64,000 bases of DNA. Origin: UBA4582 sp002389265. Its GTDB lineage: Bacteria > Pseudomonadota > Gammaproteobacteria > Pseudomonadales > Azotimanducaceae. The translations under genes and the position numbers were made by a program. Positions 17,652 to 26,181 of this stretch are shown in pieces (the stretch's first letter is position 1; every line of letters starts with the position of its first letter). The DNA lies in NCBI GenBank assembly GCA_943788825.1, contig CALSRT010000006.1, positions 124,001 through 188,000 of the forward strand, given 5' to 3'. The notes below the pieces were generated by a model that saw only the letters and a list, made by a program, of their open reading frames with translations, searched no databases and was not told the DNA's origin.

Positions 17652-18188
17652 ATGAGTAGCTTTTTGGATCCAACCGCGGAGCTCGCTCCAGAGTCGCGGA
17701 TTCCGTTACCCCGGCGAGAGAGCCTTGTTGGCTTGAAGGTGGGGTTTCTGGATATTTCCAAGCCACGGGGTAATATTTTTATAGCGCGTCTGGATGAGTT
17801 GTTAACTCAAGCGGGAGCGATTCCGCGGCATTATGCGAAGCCCACTTTTACCCGTATTGCGCCGGTAGAGCTCAAGCAACAGATAGCCACTGAGTGCGAT
17901 GTGGTCATTGAGGCGCTCGCGGACTGAGGATCGTGCACGTCGTGCAGTTTGCATGACATCATGGACTTGGATCGCAGAGGAATTCCTGGTGGCTTTATCG
18001 CCTCAGAAGAATTTCGTGATGCGGCGGTAGCTCAGGCTGAATCCCTGGGTTTTGATGCGCCACGGATGTTTGTTGGCCATCCTATTCAGGATAGAACTGA
18101 TGACGAGATGCGGTCGTTGGCAGAATCCGCCTACGATCAGGTTGTAGCATTGATCGTCGAACCGGGATCGTCGAACCGGGATCGTTGA
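17652..18188 (+). CDS. UGSC-family selenoprotein (in-frame TGA read as selenocysteine)
   Basis: The frame opened by the ATG at 17652 meets TGA at 17925-17927 and continues in the same frame to 18188. Read through, the junction is EALAD-U92-GSC-TSC-SLHDIMDLDRRGIP, which is the defining U-G-S-C motif of the UGSC family of selenoproteins; cysteine homologues carry CGSC there. The full product is 178 residues, and both halves are clearly coding. A bacterial SECIS-like hairpin lies directly downstream of the TGA. Cys95 and Cys98 are further candidate redox partners. The upstream gene encodes a thioredoxin-like protein, supporting a redox role, but the reaction is unknown. Gene callers will split this into a truncated 91-residue protein and a downstream orphan. 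Its last residues are altered by a tandem repeat. Confidence 0.9.
17928..17957 (+). promoter_or_regulatory. Bacterial SECIS-like hairpin after the UGA codon
   Basis: GTCGTGCA (17939-17946) pairs with TGCATGAC (17950-17957): 8 bp with one G-U wobble around the 3-base loop GTT. The loop begins with G and lies 19 bases after the UGA. Bacterial SECIS elements usually have an apical loop 16-37 bases after the UGA with a G in its first two positions, so the fit is good. It would recruit SelB with Sec-tRNA. Confidence 0.75.
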
Positions 18189-18194
18189 ACCGGG
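18153..18194 (+). repeat. 14-bp tandem triplication at the 3' end of the selenoprotein gene
   Basis: ATCGTCGAACCGGG occurs at 18153-18166 and 18167-18180, with a one-base variant at 18181-18194. The two extra copies add 28 bases and shift the frame. With a single copy the protein would end IVEPGQLNR at the TAA near 18208; as it stands it ends IVEPGSSNRDR. Confidence 0.88.
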
Positions 18195-18231
18195 GCAGCT
18201 GAACCGATAACTCAGGAGATCAGTGCCCATA

Positions 18232-18267
18232 AAAAAGGCGCATCCGCGAGAGCAGGTGCGCCTTTTT
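18232..18267. terminator. Bidirectional rho-independent terminator
   Basis: AAAAAGGCGCA (18232-18242) pairs perfectly over 11 bp with TGCGCCTTTTT (18257-18267) around a 14-base loop. The A-run/T-run ends serve both strands. It lies between the convergent selenoprotein and SDR genes. Confidence 0.9.
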
Positions 18268-18310
18268 GTGTTTGAGTGCCTTGTTCAAGCGCTCTGTGTC
18301 AAATGCGAGC

Positions 18311-19081
18311 CTATTTAGGCTGCATACGGATACCGCTATCCAGACGAATCGTTTCACCATTAATATAGCTGCAATTAACGATATAAGCCGCGGTCTGGGC
18401 AAACTCGCTGGGGTCGCCTAATCGATGTGGGAATTGCGTCATCTCGATCAGTGGCTCGCGGACCTGCGGTGGGGCAAACTTCATCATCGGAGTCTCGAAA
18501 ATACCCGGTGCTATCGTCACGCAGCGAATGCCTTGCTTCACCAGATCGCGGGCGATAGGCAATGTCATACCAGCCACGCCGCCTTTGCTGGCGCTGTAAG
18601 CCGCCTGGCCGATCTGACCATCGAAAGCTGCTACGGATGCGACGTTGATGATGACACCGCGTTCACCATCGTCAGTCACAGGTGCATTGTGCTGCATAGC
18701 ATCTGCACATAGACGCAGGACATTGAATGTGCCGATCAAGTTGACACGAACAATAAACTCGAAGGTCTTCAGCGGCATAGGGCCTTCTCGACCGAGGGTG
18801 CGCGCTGCAGCGCCGATACCTGCACTGTTAACGTTAATATGGAGGCCGCCAAAGGTCTCAACTGTCTTCTGTACTGCTGCGCGCACGGCATCCTCGTCGG
18901 CGACGTCACCCGCGGCAAAGCTGGCATTCGCGCCGAGTTCAGCGGCAGCCTGTTCGGCAGTTTCTGCATTTAGATCGAATACCATTACCTTGGCGCCGGC
19001 CTTAATGAAGTTCTCTGCCGTGGCACGACCCAGTCCGGAAGCACCGCCGGTGATAAAAGCAACTTTGTCTTGTAGATCCAT
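18311..19081 (-). CDS. SDR family 3-hydroxyacyl-CoA dehydrogenase-like protein
   Basis: 256 residues. A classical short-chain dehydrogenase with the cofactor motif TGGASGLG near the N terminus, Asp for the adenosine ribose in VMVFDLN (indicating NAD), NSAGIG, and the catalytic Ser-Tyr-Lys set (NVASVAAFDGQ, then YSASK). The overall sequence, including the ERGVIINVAS and PGIFETPMM segments, resembles type II 3-hydroxyacyl-CoA dehydrogenases of fatty acid or isoleucine breakdown. The exact substrate is not determined by sequence. AAGGG precedes the start. It stands alone, with convergent terminators on one side and divergent murB on the other. Confidence 0.85.
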   Translation of the reverse strand: MDLQDKVAFITGGASGLGRATAENFIKAGAKVMVFDLNAETAEQAAAELGANASFAAGDVADEDAVRAAVQKTVETFGGLHINVNSAGIGAAARTLGREGPMPLKTFEFIVRVNLIGTFNVLRLCADAMQHNAPVTDDGERGVIINVASVAAFDGQIGQAAYSASKGGVAGMTLPIARDLVKQGIRCVTIAPGIFETPMMKFAPPQVREPLIEMTQFPHRLGDPSEFAQTAAYIVNCSYINGETIRLDSGIRMQPK

Positions 19082-19150
19082 GATTTACCCTTATTTATCG
19101 AAATAATTTCGCTCGAAAGTATACATGCCAACCCGCTGGCCTGCATCAGG

Positions 19151-19156
19151 TATAAT
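19151..19156 (+). promoter_or_regulatory. Candidate -10 box for murB
   Basis: A perfect TATAAT lies 31 bases before the murB start codon. No good -35 hexamer is seen at 16-18 bases, so the call rests on the -10 alone. Confidence 0.35.
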
Positions 19157-19187
19157 CTTTTCATCATTGGAAAGCTTGGAGAGGGAG

Positions 19188-20198
19188 TTGACGCTTAATA
19201 TCCAACGGCAGGTACTGCTTACAAATCGCAATACGCTGCGACTGCCAACCCGGGCAGAGTACTTGGTGGATGTAGACAGTGAGGCACAAATTGTTGAGGC
19301 TCTTAGTTATGCCCGACAGCGTCGCTGGCCAGTGACGGTACTTGGTGGTGGCAGCAATAGCGTTCTTGCTCAGGATCTGGCAGGGCTGGTGATCTGCGTG
19401 GGTACTCGGGGCATTGATGTCACGGGCGAGCGGGTTGTCGCGGCGGCGGGAGAGCCCTGGGATAACCTGGTTCGGCAGACGATTAAGGCGGGGCTGTTCG
19501 GGCTTGAAAATTTGACCCTGATACCGGGTTTGGTGGGGGCTGCACCGATTCAAAACATTGGTGCTTATGGCGTTGAATTGGCGGCGATGGTCGAGACCGT
19601 GCATGCGATTGATATGGATACAGGGCAGGCATTGGTCTTGAGTAATTTGGATTGCCAATTCGGTTACCGTGACAGTATCTTCAAACAGGCCCTTCGTCAG
19701 CGTGTCATTATTACGCAGGTCTGTTTGCAATTGAGGCGTGACTTTTTGCCCCAGTTGGACTACGCCGATTTGCAGCGCTGGCAGGTCTTGCAGGCGCCAG
19801 AAAATATCACGGCCGAACAGGTAAGCCGTGCAGTAGCCGAGATTCGTCAAAAGAAGCTGCCTGACCCCGCAATGGTCGGCAACGTGGGTAGTTTTTTTAA
19901 GAACCCTCAGATTGATGCAGACCTTTGGCACCAATTGCGGCAAGACTTCCCGGGTTTGCCGGCAAGAGAGCAGGCAGATGGCAGCTGGAAACTATCAGCC
20001 GCTTGGCTGATTGATGCTCTCGGTTTGAAAGGTTTGAAGGTGGGTGATGCTGCAGTGTCTGATCAGCATGCTCTGGTGTTGGTCAATATGGGCAAGGCGA
20101 CTGGCCAAGATGTTCTGGGATTAGCCCGCCAAGTTCAACAGCAGGTAATGAACCGGTTCAATCTCCCATTGGAGATTGAACCGGTTATTGTTCCCTGA
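19188..20198 (+). CDS. murB: UDP-N-acetylmuramate dehydrogenase
   Basis: 336 residues from the TTG at 19188, which has GGAG six bases before it; the longer open frame upstream lacks homology. Family signatures are the FAD-binding LGGGSNSVLAQD, LIPGLVGAAPIQNIGAYG, the GYRDSIFK segment of type I MurB, the active-site GSFFKNP and the C-terminal QALVLVN-type segment. It reduces UDP-GlcNAc-enolpyruvate to UDP-MurNAc with NADPH in the cytoplasm. In many relatives murB sits near kdsB; here it is about 13 kb away. Its last codons contain a perfect 16-bp inverted repeat. Confidence 0.97.
   Translation: MTLNIQRQVLLTNRNTLRLPTRAEYLVDVDSEAQIVEALSYARQRRWPVTVLGGGSNSVLAQDLAGLVICVGTRGIDVTGERVVAAAGEPWDNLVRQTIKAGLFGLENLTLIPGLVGAAPIQNIGAYGVELAAMVETVHAIDMDTGQALVLSNLDCQFGYRDSIFKQALRQRVIITQVCLQLRRDFLPQLDYADLQRWQVLQAPENITAEQVSRAVAEIRQKKLPDPAMVGNVGSFFKNPQIDADLWHQLRQDFPGLPAREQADGSWKLSAAWLIDALGLKGLKVGDAAVSDQHALVLVNMGKATGQDVLGLARQVQQQVMNRFNLPLEIEPVIVP
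20151..20186. repeat. Perfect 36-nt hairpin inside the end of murB
   Basis: AACCGGTTCAATCTCC (20151-20166) is followed by the loop CATT and its exact complement GGAGATTGAACCGGTT. It encodes part of the conserved C terminus (NRFNLPLEIEPV). It is followed by ATTG and only two T residues, so it is not a standard terminator. It may protect the 3' end of the mRNA or stop convergent rne transcripts. Confidence 0.9.
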
Positions 20199-20226
20199 GG
20201 CTCGCTTTAACTTGCCGCCAGGCGAG

Positions 20227-23143
20227 TTACTTAGCGTTACTCGGCTTGGCTCGCGCCCTAGGATCATTGGCTGCGCGGCCACGATGACTGGGGTGGGCTT
20301 CCTCGATTGTTCTGGGCTCTGCCGGTAGTGCTGGCGCGGGGGGCGGTACGATGACAGAGGTTGTTACGGTGCCTTGGATCGGTGGCGCAGTACTTACCCT
20401 AGGGTCGTTTTCCGCGCGGCCTCTAACGGAGGGATGAGCCCCCGTAGCGGGCGCGTCGACAATAGCGGGCGCGTCGACAATAGCGGGCGCTTCGACAATG
20501 GCGGACGCTTCGACAATAGCCGGCGCTTCGATAACCGCTTCTTCAATAGTCGCTGCCTCGGTCTCAATCACCTGGGCTGCAGCGACTTCTGTCACCGGTT
20601 CAACTGCAGCAGATTCAACCGACTCGGTATCAGCTATTGCAGTCTCAACTGTCTCAGCTTCAACCGCGACCGTTTCAGGTTCAGCTTGAGCCGCCACAGC
20701 TCCAGTTACTTCAGCTTCAACTGTAGCTTCAAGCCGCAACAGGCTCAACCACTGCCGCTTCAACCTCAGCCGCTGCCGGTTCAGCGGTAACTGGGCTAAC
20801 TGCTTCCGCAGTTGTGACTTCGCTGTCTGTCGTCCCGGGCTCTTCGACTAGCGGGCTGGGAGCGATCTCAACCTGCGGCTGTGATGCCTGTGCATTCGCA
20901 GCTGCGCGCTTTTCCAATTCTGCCTGCAAGCGCGTTGGCTCGACAGCCGCCGTTTCGCTGTTTGCTGGCGTTATTGTCACGTTTTCTGCCGGCGTATTCG
21001 TTGCCTGTGCTTCGGCAGCCTTGTTGAGTGTTGCGCTTGTAGATTCAGTCACAGCATCACTGGCTACTCTGGGGCTGCGTTTACGCTGGCCCGAACGCTG
21101 TCGGCTACCTTGATTACGCTTGTCGCTGTCCGCGGGACCTTGATCGCCGGCCGCGGGTCGTTCGGGCCGTTTTCTGGTATTTTCAGGTCGTTTTTCGACG
21201 CTAGTTTCGTCGGCTTGAGCCGCTTCACGAGTTTTGTCGGCGTTTCTACGATTACGAGGTGGCCGACTGGGCTTGTCGGTCGCGGCATCCTCCTTAGGCG
21301 TGGATTTCGCTTGGTTGTCAGGGCGGGGTTCGCGGTTTTCCGTACGATTGCGACTATCAGGGCGTCGACGTGCTCCACGACCGCCACGATTTTGGTTTGA
21401 TTTCTTTTCGGTTTTTGCTGGGACCGTTGGCGCTTCGGCGGCTTCTTCACTTGCAAACATCGCCAATAATCGAGTCAGCAGCCCGGGTTTCTTCGGCTTC
21501 GCTTCAGCGGCAACCTTAGTCTTTGGTGTCGGTCGAGCAGAAGTGTTAGCCGGATGGGGTATGGCCTGCACAGCTGCACGTTCAACTGGTATCGGTTTGA
21601 TTGTTGCCGCCGGGGCTGCAGCTTCGAGCTCCGATGCTATCTCATAGCTGGCTTCGGAGCCGTCATCGTCTGTTGCTTTGATTCTTTCAACCCGATAGTG
21701 GGGTGTTTCCAAGTCGGCTGAAGGAACAATAACGATCCGAACTTCAGTTCGTGCTTCAATGCCTGTTAAGTCACCGCGCTTTTCGTTGAGCAAGTAAGAG
21801 GCTACTGAAATTGGCAGAAAGGCACGAATCTCTGAGCTCGTCTCTTTCATTGCTTCTTCTTCGACCAGGCGCATGATTGCTAAGGCGGAGGATTCAACGT
21901 CACGAATTGAGCCTAGCCCACTACAGCGAGGGCAGACGATACCGCTGGTCTCACCCAATGATGGACGCAAGCGCTGGCGGGACATTTCCAGTAGGCCAAA
22001 GCGAGATATACGCCCGACCTGAACTCTGGCTCGGTCAACTTCCAGAGCATCGCGCATTCGGTTTTCCACTGCGCGCTGATTTTTCGGAGAATTCATGTCA
22101 ATGAAGTCAATGACGACCAAGCCGCCGATGTCACGCAGACGCATCTGTCGACAAATTTCATCAGCGGCTTCCAGGTTGGTATTTAAAGCGGTCTCTTCTA
22201 TGTCCGCGCCCTTGGTTGCCCTGGATGAGTTGATATCGATCGACACGAGTGCTTCAGTTGGGTCAATGACTACTGAGCCACCGGATGGGAGGCGAACTTC
22301 CCGTTGAAATGCAGACTCGATCTGGCCTTCGATCTGGTAACGGCTGAATAATGAGACGTCACTATCGTAGTACTTAATCCGCGATGAGAATTGCGGCATT
22401 ACCCGCTCAACCCATTCGGTAGCCTGGTCAAAGGCATCTTTGGTGTCAATCAGGATCTCGCCGATGTCGTCTCGCAAATAGTCGCGAATCGCCCGTATGA
22501 TAATGTTGTTTTCCTGGTAGATCAGGAACGGTGCTTTGGCCGAATCAGCGGCTGTCGCGATCGTACCCGCCAAGGTAATGAGGTAGTCAAGATCCGATTG
22601 GAGCTCTTCTGCAGACCTGCCAACACCCGCAGTGCGGATGATCGCGCCCATATTCTTCGGAATCTCGAGCTGTGACATGGCGTCTTTAAGCTCTGTGCGT
22701 TCTTCGCCCTCGATACGTCTTGAGATGCCGCCCGCTCGCGGGTTGTTGGGCATCAGGACCAGGTAGCGACCGGCGAGGCTGTAGAACGTAGTGAGGGCTG
22801 CACCCTTATTGCCCCGTTCTTCTTTCTCGACCTGAACAATGATCTCGGTCCCTTCCTTGACAACATCCTTGATGTTGACGCGGCCGGCACCTTTGGCACC
22901 AGCGCCGGTGAAGTACTCGCGGGAAATTTCTTTTAGCGGCAAAAAGCCGTGCCGATTGGCACCGAAATCGATAAAGGCTGCTTCAAGACTCGGTTCTACC
23001 CGAGTAATTCGCGCCTTATAGATGTTGGCTTTTTTCTGCTCTCTGGAGCGGTTTTCGATGTCGAGGTCAAACAGTTGTTGGCCATCGACCATAGCGACTC
23101 GCAGTTCTTCACTGTGGGTCGCGTTAATTAGCATTCTTTTCAT
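20227..23143 (-). CDS. rne: Ribonuclease E, with a +1 frameshift in the C-terminal tail
   Basis: The start at 23143 gives MKRMLINATHSEELRVA, the canonical RNase E N terminus. The catalytic half has the S1 domain (KANIYKARITRVEPSLEAAFIDFG), the DNase-I-like site with its metal Asp residues in SIDINSSRAT and VVIDFIDM, and the zinc-link CPRC. A basic, proline-rich tail follows. The frame stops at 20729-20731 after about 804 codons. The tail continues one frame over (from CTT at 20733) for 168 more residues and ends in two HPSxRGRAxNDPR motifs of the kind that terminate RNase E in this group. Removing one base near 20734 joins them into about 971 residues. RNase E degrades mRNA and processes rRNA and tRNA, and the tail scaffolds the degradosome. 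The truncation would spare catalysis. Confidence 0.93.
20455..20526 (-). repeat. 18-bp coding repeat in the RNase E tail
   Basis: Four consecutive 18-bp units of the form KTCGACAATRGCSGRCGC (20455-20472, 20473-20490, 20491-20508, 20509-20526). They encode hexapeptides like APAIVD and SAIVEA in the acidic linker of RNase E. The first two units are identical. Confidence 0.85.
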
Positions 23144-23279
23144 TACGATATCACTTATTCGAGGCGTTCCTGCGCCACAAACCCGCAAATCGTCAAATCT
23201 ATCTTGGTAAGTACCGTTGTTTAAAAACTAAAGCAGGTCTCCATAAATGTTTATTGTACGTTCTTGTACTTCCGTTCAT

Positions 23280-23324
23280 GTTAATATCCCCCGCTGATTT
23301 TAGGGGTGGCTGATTGATATTAAC
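23280..23324 (-). promoter_or_regulatory. Structured element in the rne leader
   Basis: GTTAATATC (23280-23288) pairs perfectly with GATATTAAC (23316-23324). Inside it CCCC (23289-23292) pairs with GGGG (23303-23306), leaving one asymmetric bulge. On the minus strand it lies about 140 nt before the rne start codon, so it would be in the mRNA leader. It is a candidate for RNase E autoregulation by analogy with the enterobacterial leader hairpins. Confidence 0.5.
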
Positions 23325-23787
23325 CACGAGTCATTACGTGTGTTGACGGGTAGTCGAAGTCCTCTATTTAGAAACAATAAAGCCAGTAACAATAAAGCAT
23401 CAATAAACTGATTTGATGAATCTGGTTCGCGATGTGGTTTACGCGGTTAGTATGGTTTCAGCGATGGATTCCTTTTTCCGATCAACGAGTCGTTACAGCT
23501 TATGTCGAGAACTAGGCTCAGGCATAATGATGTAGAAGACCGCAATTCGGAACCGGACATCCGGTACTGAAAATGTATAAATTCAACTGTGAGATATTCT
23601 CAATTAAATTAACCCTGGGTTTGCCCTTGTGGATTACTTCTGGATCAGTTTGAGCGTTTCAATTCAACGGCCAAGCTGCCAGGATTATTCCTGACGTCTC
23701 TGCTAATTCGTTAGCGCTGATGAATGAAGATATCAGGTCCAAGGAATCACGCTACAATCAGGTCACACTAATGTAATCTAAAGTACT

Positions 23788-23807
23788 TGATCACAGTATC
23801 GTGATCA
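23788..23807. repeat. Perfect 7-bp inverted repeat upstream of rluC
   Basis: TGATCAC (23788-23794), loop AGTATC, GTGATCA (23801-23807). A flanking ACTTG and CAAGT could extend the fold. It may be an operator or an RNA hairpin. Confidence 0.6.
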
Positions 23808-23817
23808 CCTCACAAGT

Positions 23818-23860
23818 GGGCGGACGTCTGCATGATAAGGGAGTTCAGACGCAACCGCCC
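23818..23860. repeat. Strong hairpin upstream of rluC
   Basis: GGGCGG (23818-23823) pairs with CCGCCC (23855-23860), and CGTCTG (23825-23830) pairs with CAGACG (23846-23851), around a 15-base loop that contains AAGGGAG. No T-run follows on the plus strand. It lies about 75 bases before the rluC start. Confidence 0.65.
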
Positions 23861-23935
23861 GCAATCATAGCAATTAATCCATGTAGGTCAAAGCCTTATA
23901 ACTTTTTTGTTTTTGTCAATTGGGAACAGTGATGC

Positions 23936-24892
23936 ATGAGTGACTCAGTCCAAATAGTAGAGATCGATGCCGATTCTGAAGGGCAGCGAGTCGATAATGT
24001 TCTGATCCGACTGTTAAAAGGCGTGCCTAAGTCCAAAATCTATCGCATCGTCCGTAAAGGCGAGGTGCGCCTTAACGGCGGTCGTGTTAAAGCGGATACG
24101 AGGGTTAAGGGAGGCGATCTCCTGCGGATCCCGCCGGTTCGTATGGCGGACCCTAGCGAGCCAGTTAGAATGCCCGATAGATTAATAAATATATTAGATA
24201 ATTCAATAATTTATGAAGACAATAGGATGTTGATTGTTAACAAGCCTGCAGGGCTTGCGGTACATGGTGGCAGTGGCATTAGCAGCGGTGTGATCGAGGG
24301 TTTACGGCAGTTGCGGCCCCAAGACAAGTCGCTGGAACTTGTGCATCGGTTGGATCGAGGCACATCGGGGTGTTTGATGATCGCTAAGAAGCGCAGTCAT
24401 CTGCGGCGTCTGCAAGCGCTGTTACGCAGCAAGTCAGAAGGGGAGAAAACCCGATTTGAGAAACATTATGTCGCCATCGTGCATGGCGAATGGCCCAAGC
24501 GCCGGCAGCATGTTGATGTGCCAATCCGCAAAGATACCCTGAAAGGTGGAGGCGGCGTTTGCGTGGTCGCGGTAGATGGCAAGCCGTCGCTGACTGAAGT
24601 GGATGTGATAAGGCAAAATAAGACCTACAGCCTGTTAGCGGTCAGACCGATCACTGGCCGGACGCACCAGATTCGGGTCCATTGTCGCCACCTTAAGCAT
24701 CCTGTTGTCGGCGATGATAAATACGGCAATGAGTTGCTTGATCGACAGTTAAAGGGGTTGCTGGGCCATGACCGACTGATGCTCCATGCCGCAGAGTTAC
24801 GAATTCCCGGGTTTGAAAAAGGCGAGAAGGCGATTCACGTTCGTGCCGAGCCAGATGCCGGAATGCTGAAGCTTATGGACTCTGTAAAGTAA
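23936..24892 (+). CDS. rluC: 23S rRNA pseudouridine synthase RluC (955/2504/2580 type)
   Basis: 318 residues. An N-terminal S4 RNA-binding domain (about 15-80, EGQRVDNVLIRLLKGVPKSKIYRIVRKGEVRLNG region) precedes an RluA-type catalytic domain with the active-site Asp in HRLDRGTSG and the later GRTHQIRVH motif. Divergence from rne supports RluC rather than another RluA-family member. It isomerises specific uridines of 23S rRNA in the large subunit. Confidence 0.95.
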   Translation: MSDSVQIVEIDADSEGQRVDNVLIRLLKGVPKSKIYRIVRKGEVRLNGGRVKADTRVKGGDLLRIPPVRMADPSEPVRMPDRLINILDNSIIYEDNRMLIVNKPAGLAVHGGSGISSGVIEGLRQLRPQDKSLELVHRLDRGTSGCLMIAKKRSHLRRLQALLRSKSEGEKTRFEKHYVAIVHGEWPKRRQHVDVPIRKDTLKGGGGVCVVAVDGKPSLTEVDVIRQNKTYSLLAVRPITGRTHQIRVHCRHLKHPVVGDDKYGNELLDRQLKGLLGHDRLMLHAAELRIPGFEKGEKAIHVRAEPDAGMLKLMDSVK

Positions 24893-24924
24893 TTAAATCA
24901 AATAGATAAAGCTGAAACTTAAAG

Positions 24925-25527
24925 TTAGTTAAGCGAGTCTATTTGATACTCTCGAAGCCGTTGAGCGAGGCGCATCAAAGGCAGGCCGTAAAGGGTATTG
25001 ATGTCCCGGCCGCGGGTTGCCTCCATAAGTGCGATCCCCAGGCCTTCGGCCTTGACGCTGCCTGCGCAGTCAAAAGGCTGTTCGAGCTCGAGATAGCGAT
25101 CAATCTCACCGCCAGACAAAGGCCGGAACTTTACGGCGTAGTCTTCGTGTTCCAATACCAATATAGCGCCGGCACAAGCGAGGCAAAATGCGCTGGTATA
25201 GGTGACCCATTGGTCGCTGCAAAGTAGCAATTGGGCTCGGGCCCGTTGCCGGTTGCCAGGCTTGCCGAGGACCTGGTTGTTCACCACGACCACCTGATCT
25301 GAGCCGATAACGAGGTTTTTTGGTGCTATATAGAGTGGGTCGCTGGCGACTGCCATCGCCTTACCGGCGGCAAAACGTTCGGCCATGGCCACCGGGGCTT
25401 CTCCTTTTAAAGGTATTTCGTCAAAGTCGGGGCTGACCTGGATAAAGGGTACAGCCAACTTGGCGAGTATCTCGCGCCGGTATTGAGAGGTCGAAGCAAG
25501 GATTAGGGATGAGTGTGCATTGCTCAT
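24925..25527 (-). CDS. Maf-family nucleotide pyrophosphatase (YceF type)
   Basis: 200 residues with the Maf signature LILASTSQYRREIL near the N terminus and the catalytic GSDQVV segment; GSDQ, as opposed to ADT, is typical of the YceF subgroup, which prefers m7GTP. It is the first gene next to yceD-rpmF, as in many gammaproteobacteria, but read in the opposite direction. It would remove modified nucleotides from the pool. Confidence 0.88.
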   Translation of the reverse strand: MSNAHSSLILASTSQYRREILAKLAVPFIQVSPDFDEIPLKGEAPVAMAERFAAGKAMAVASDPLYIAPKNLVIGSDQVVVVNNQVLGKPGNRQRARAQLLLCSDQWVTYTSAFCLACAGAILVLEHEDYAVKFRPLSGGEIDRYLELEQPFDCAGSVKAEGLGIALMEATRGRDINTLYGLPLMRLAQRLREYQIDSLN

Positions 25528-25592
25528 AGGTTACTGAATCTCTGTAATTTTCTTTTGACAGTCTGTGACGCGACGCCTAATATGCGCCCCTT

Positions 25593-26138
25593 ATGTTCAA
25601 GGGCCCCCTACCAATACGGATTAACCATCGCCGACTCGTCAGCGATAACGCCAAATTGGAGGGTACCATCCCGCTAGAAAGATTCGAACGATTAATCGAA
25701 TTGCTCGACGACAGAGCCGGAGATGTGCATGCCAGACTTGAGTTCAGACGCGGTTACAAGCGCAGAGGACTTGTAGTTGGCAACCTTGAAGCGTCGGTGT
25801 CAATGATCTGCCAGAACTGTATGCAAGTCGCGACAGTTGAGGTTAGTGCAGAGATTCGCTTGTTGATCGTCAACTCAGAGACGGCACTGGCGGCTTTGGC
25901 TGAAGAAGACGATGGCATTGTCTGCTTGGAGGATCAGGTATTACTGGTCGATCTCCTTGAAGATGATTTGATATTAAGCATGCCGATGGTAGGTCGACAT
26001 GCAGAAGGGGAATGTGCCGTGGAAGACGTCACAGAGTCGCGCCCCATGCCGGTCGTGCCGGTAAGCCCAACGAAAGAGACATACAGGCCCTTTGCCGGGC
26101 TGACTGAATTGACGGAAGGCTTGTTCAAAAAGCATTAA
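25593..26138 (+). CDS. yceD: YceD/DUF177 family protein (23S rRNA accumulation)
   Basis: 181 residues. The C-terminal half carries the DUF177 features: a cysteine pair in ICQNCMQ, the VNSETAL segment and the acidic IVCLEDQVLLVDLLEDDLILSMPM region. YceD family members are encoded just upstream of rpmF in nearly all Proteobacteria and are needed for normal 23S rRNA levels. rpmF follows 43 bp later, presumably in one transcript. Confidence 0.9.
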   Translation: MFKGPLPIRINHRRLVSDNAKLEGTIPLERFERLIELLDDRAGDVHARLEFRRGYKRRGLVVGNLEASVSMICQNCMQVATVEVSAEIRLLIVNSETALAALAEEDDGIVCLEDQVLLVDLLEDDLILSMPMVGRHAEGECAVEDVTESRPMPVVPVSPTKETYRPFAGLTELTEGLFKKH

Positions 26139-26181
26139 TAGATTTAAAAAGCGATAAAGACGATCAATCAAGGAGCTAGAA

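Larger units (their letters stand above)
23144..23935. other. Long divergent rne|rluC intergenic region
   Basis: 792 bp with no plausible gene. In enterobacteria the same pair is divergent and rne has a leader of several hundred bases that controls its own decay; this spacing agrees. It holds three strong secondary-structure elements, listed separately, and a 15-bp period duplication of AACAATAAAGC at 23373 and 23388. I cannot fix the promoters of either gene. Confidence 0.6.

Noticed and set aside
17925..17927. TGA as a true stop of a 91-residue protein
   Set aside because: Coding continues in the same frame with the family motif U-G-S-C at the TGA and a SECIS-like hairpin after it.
19164..19943. 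259-codon minus-strand frame
   Set aside because: It is antisense to murB, which has every family motif.
20227..20763. Separate 178-residue gene after rne
   Set aside because: It is the C-terminal tail of RNase E in the shifted frame, ending in the group's RGRAxNDPR motif.
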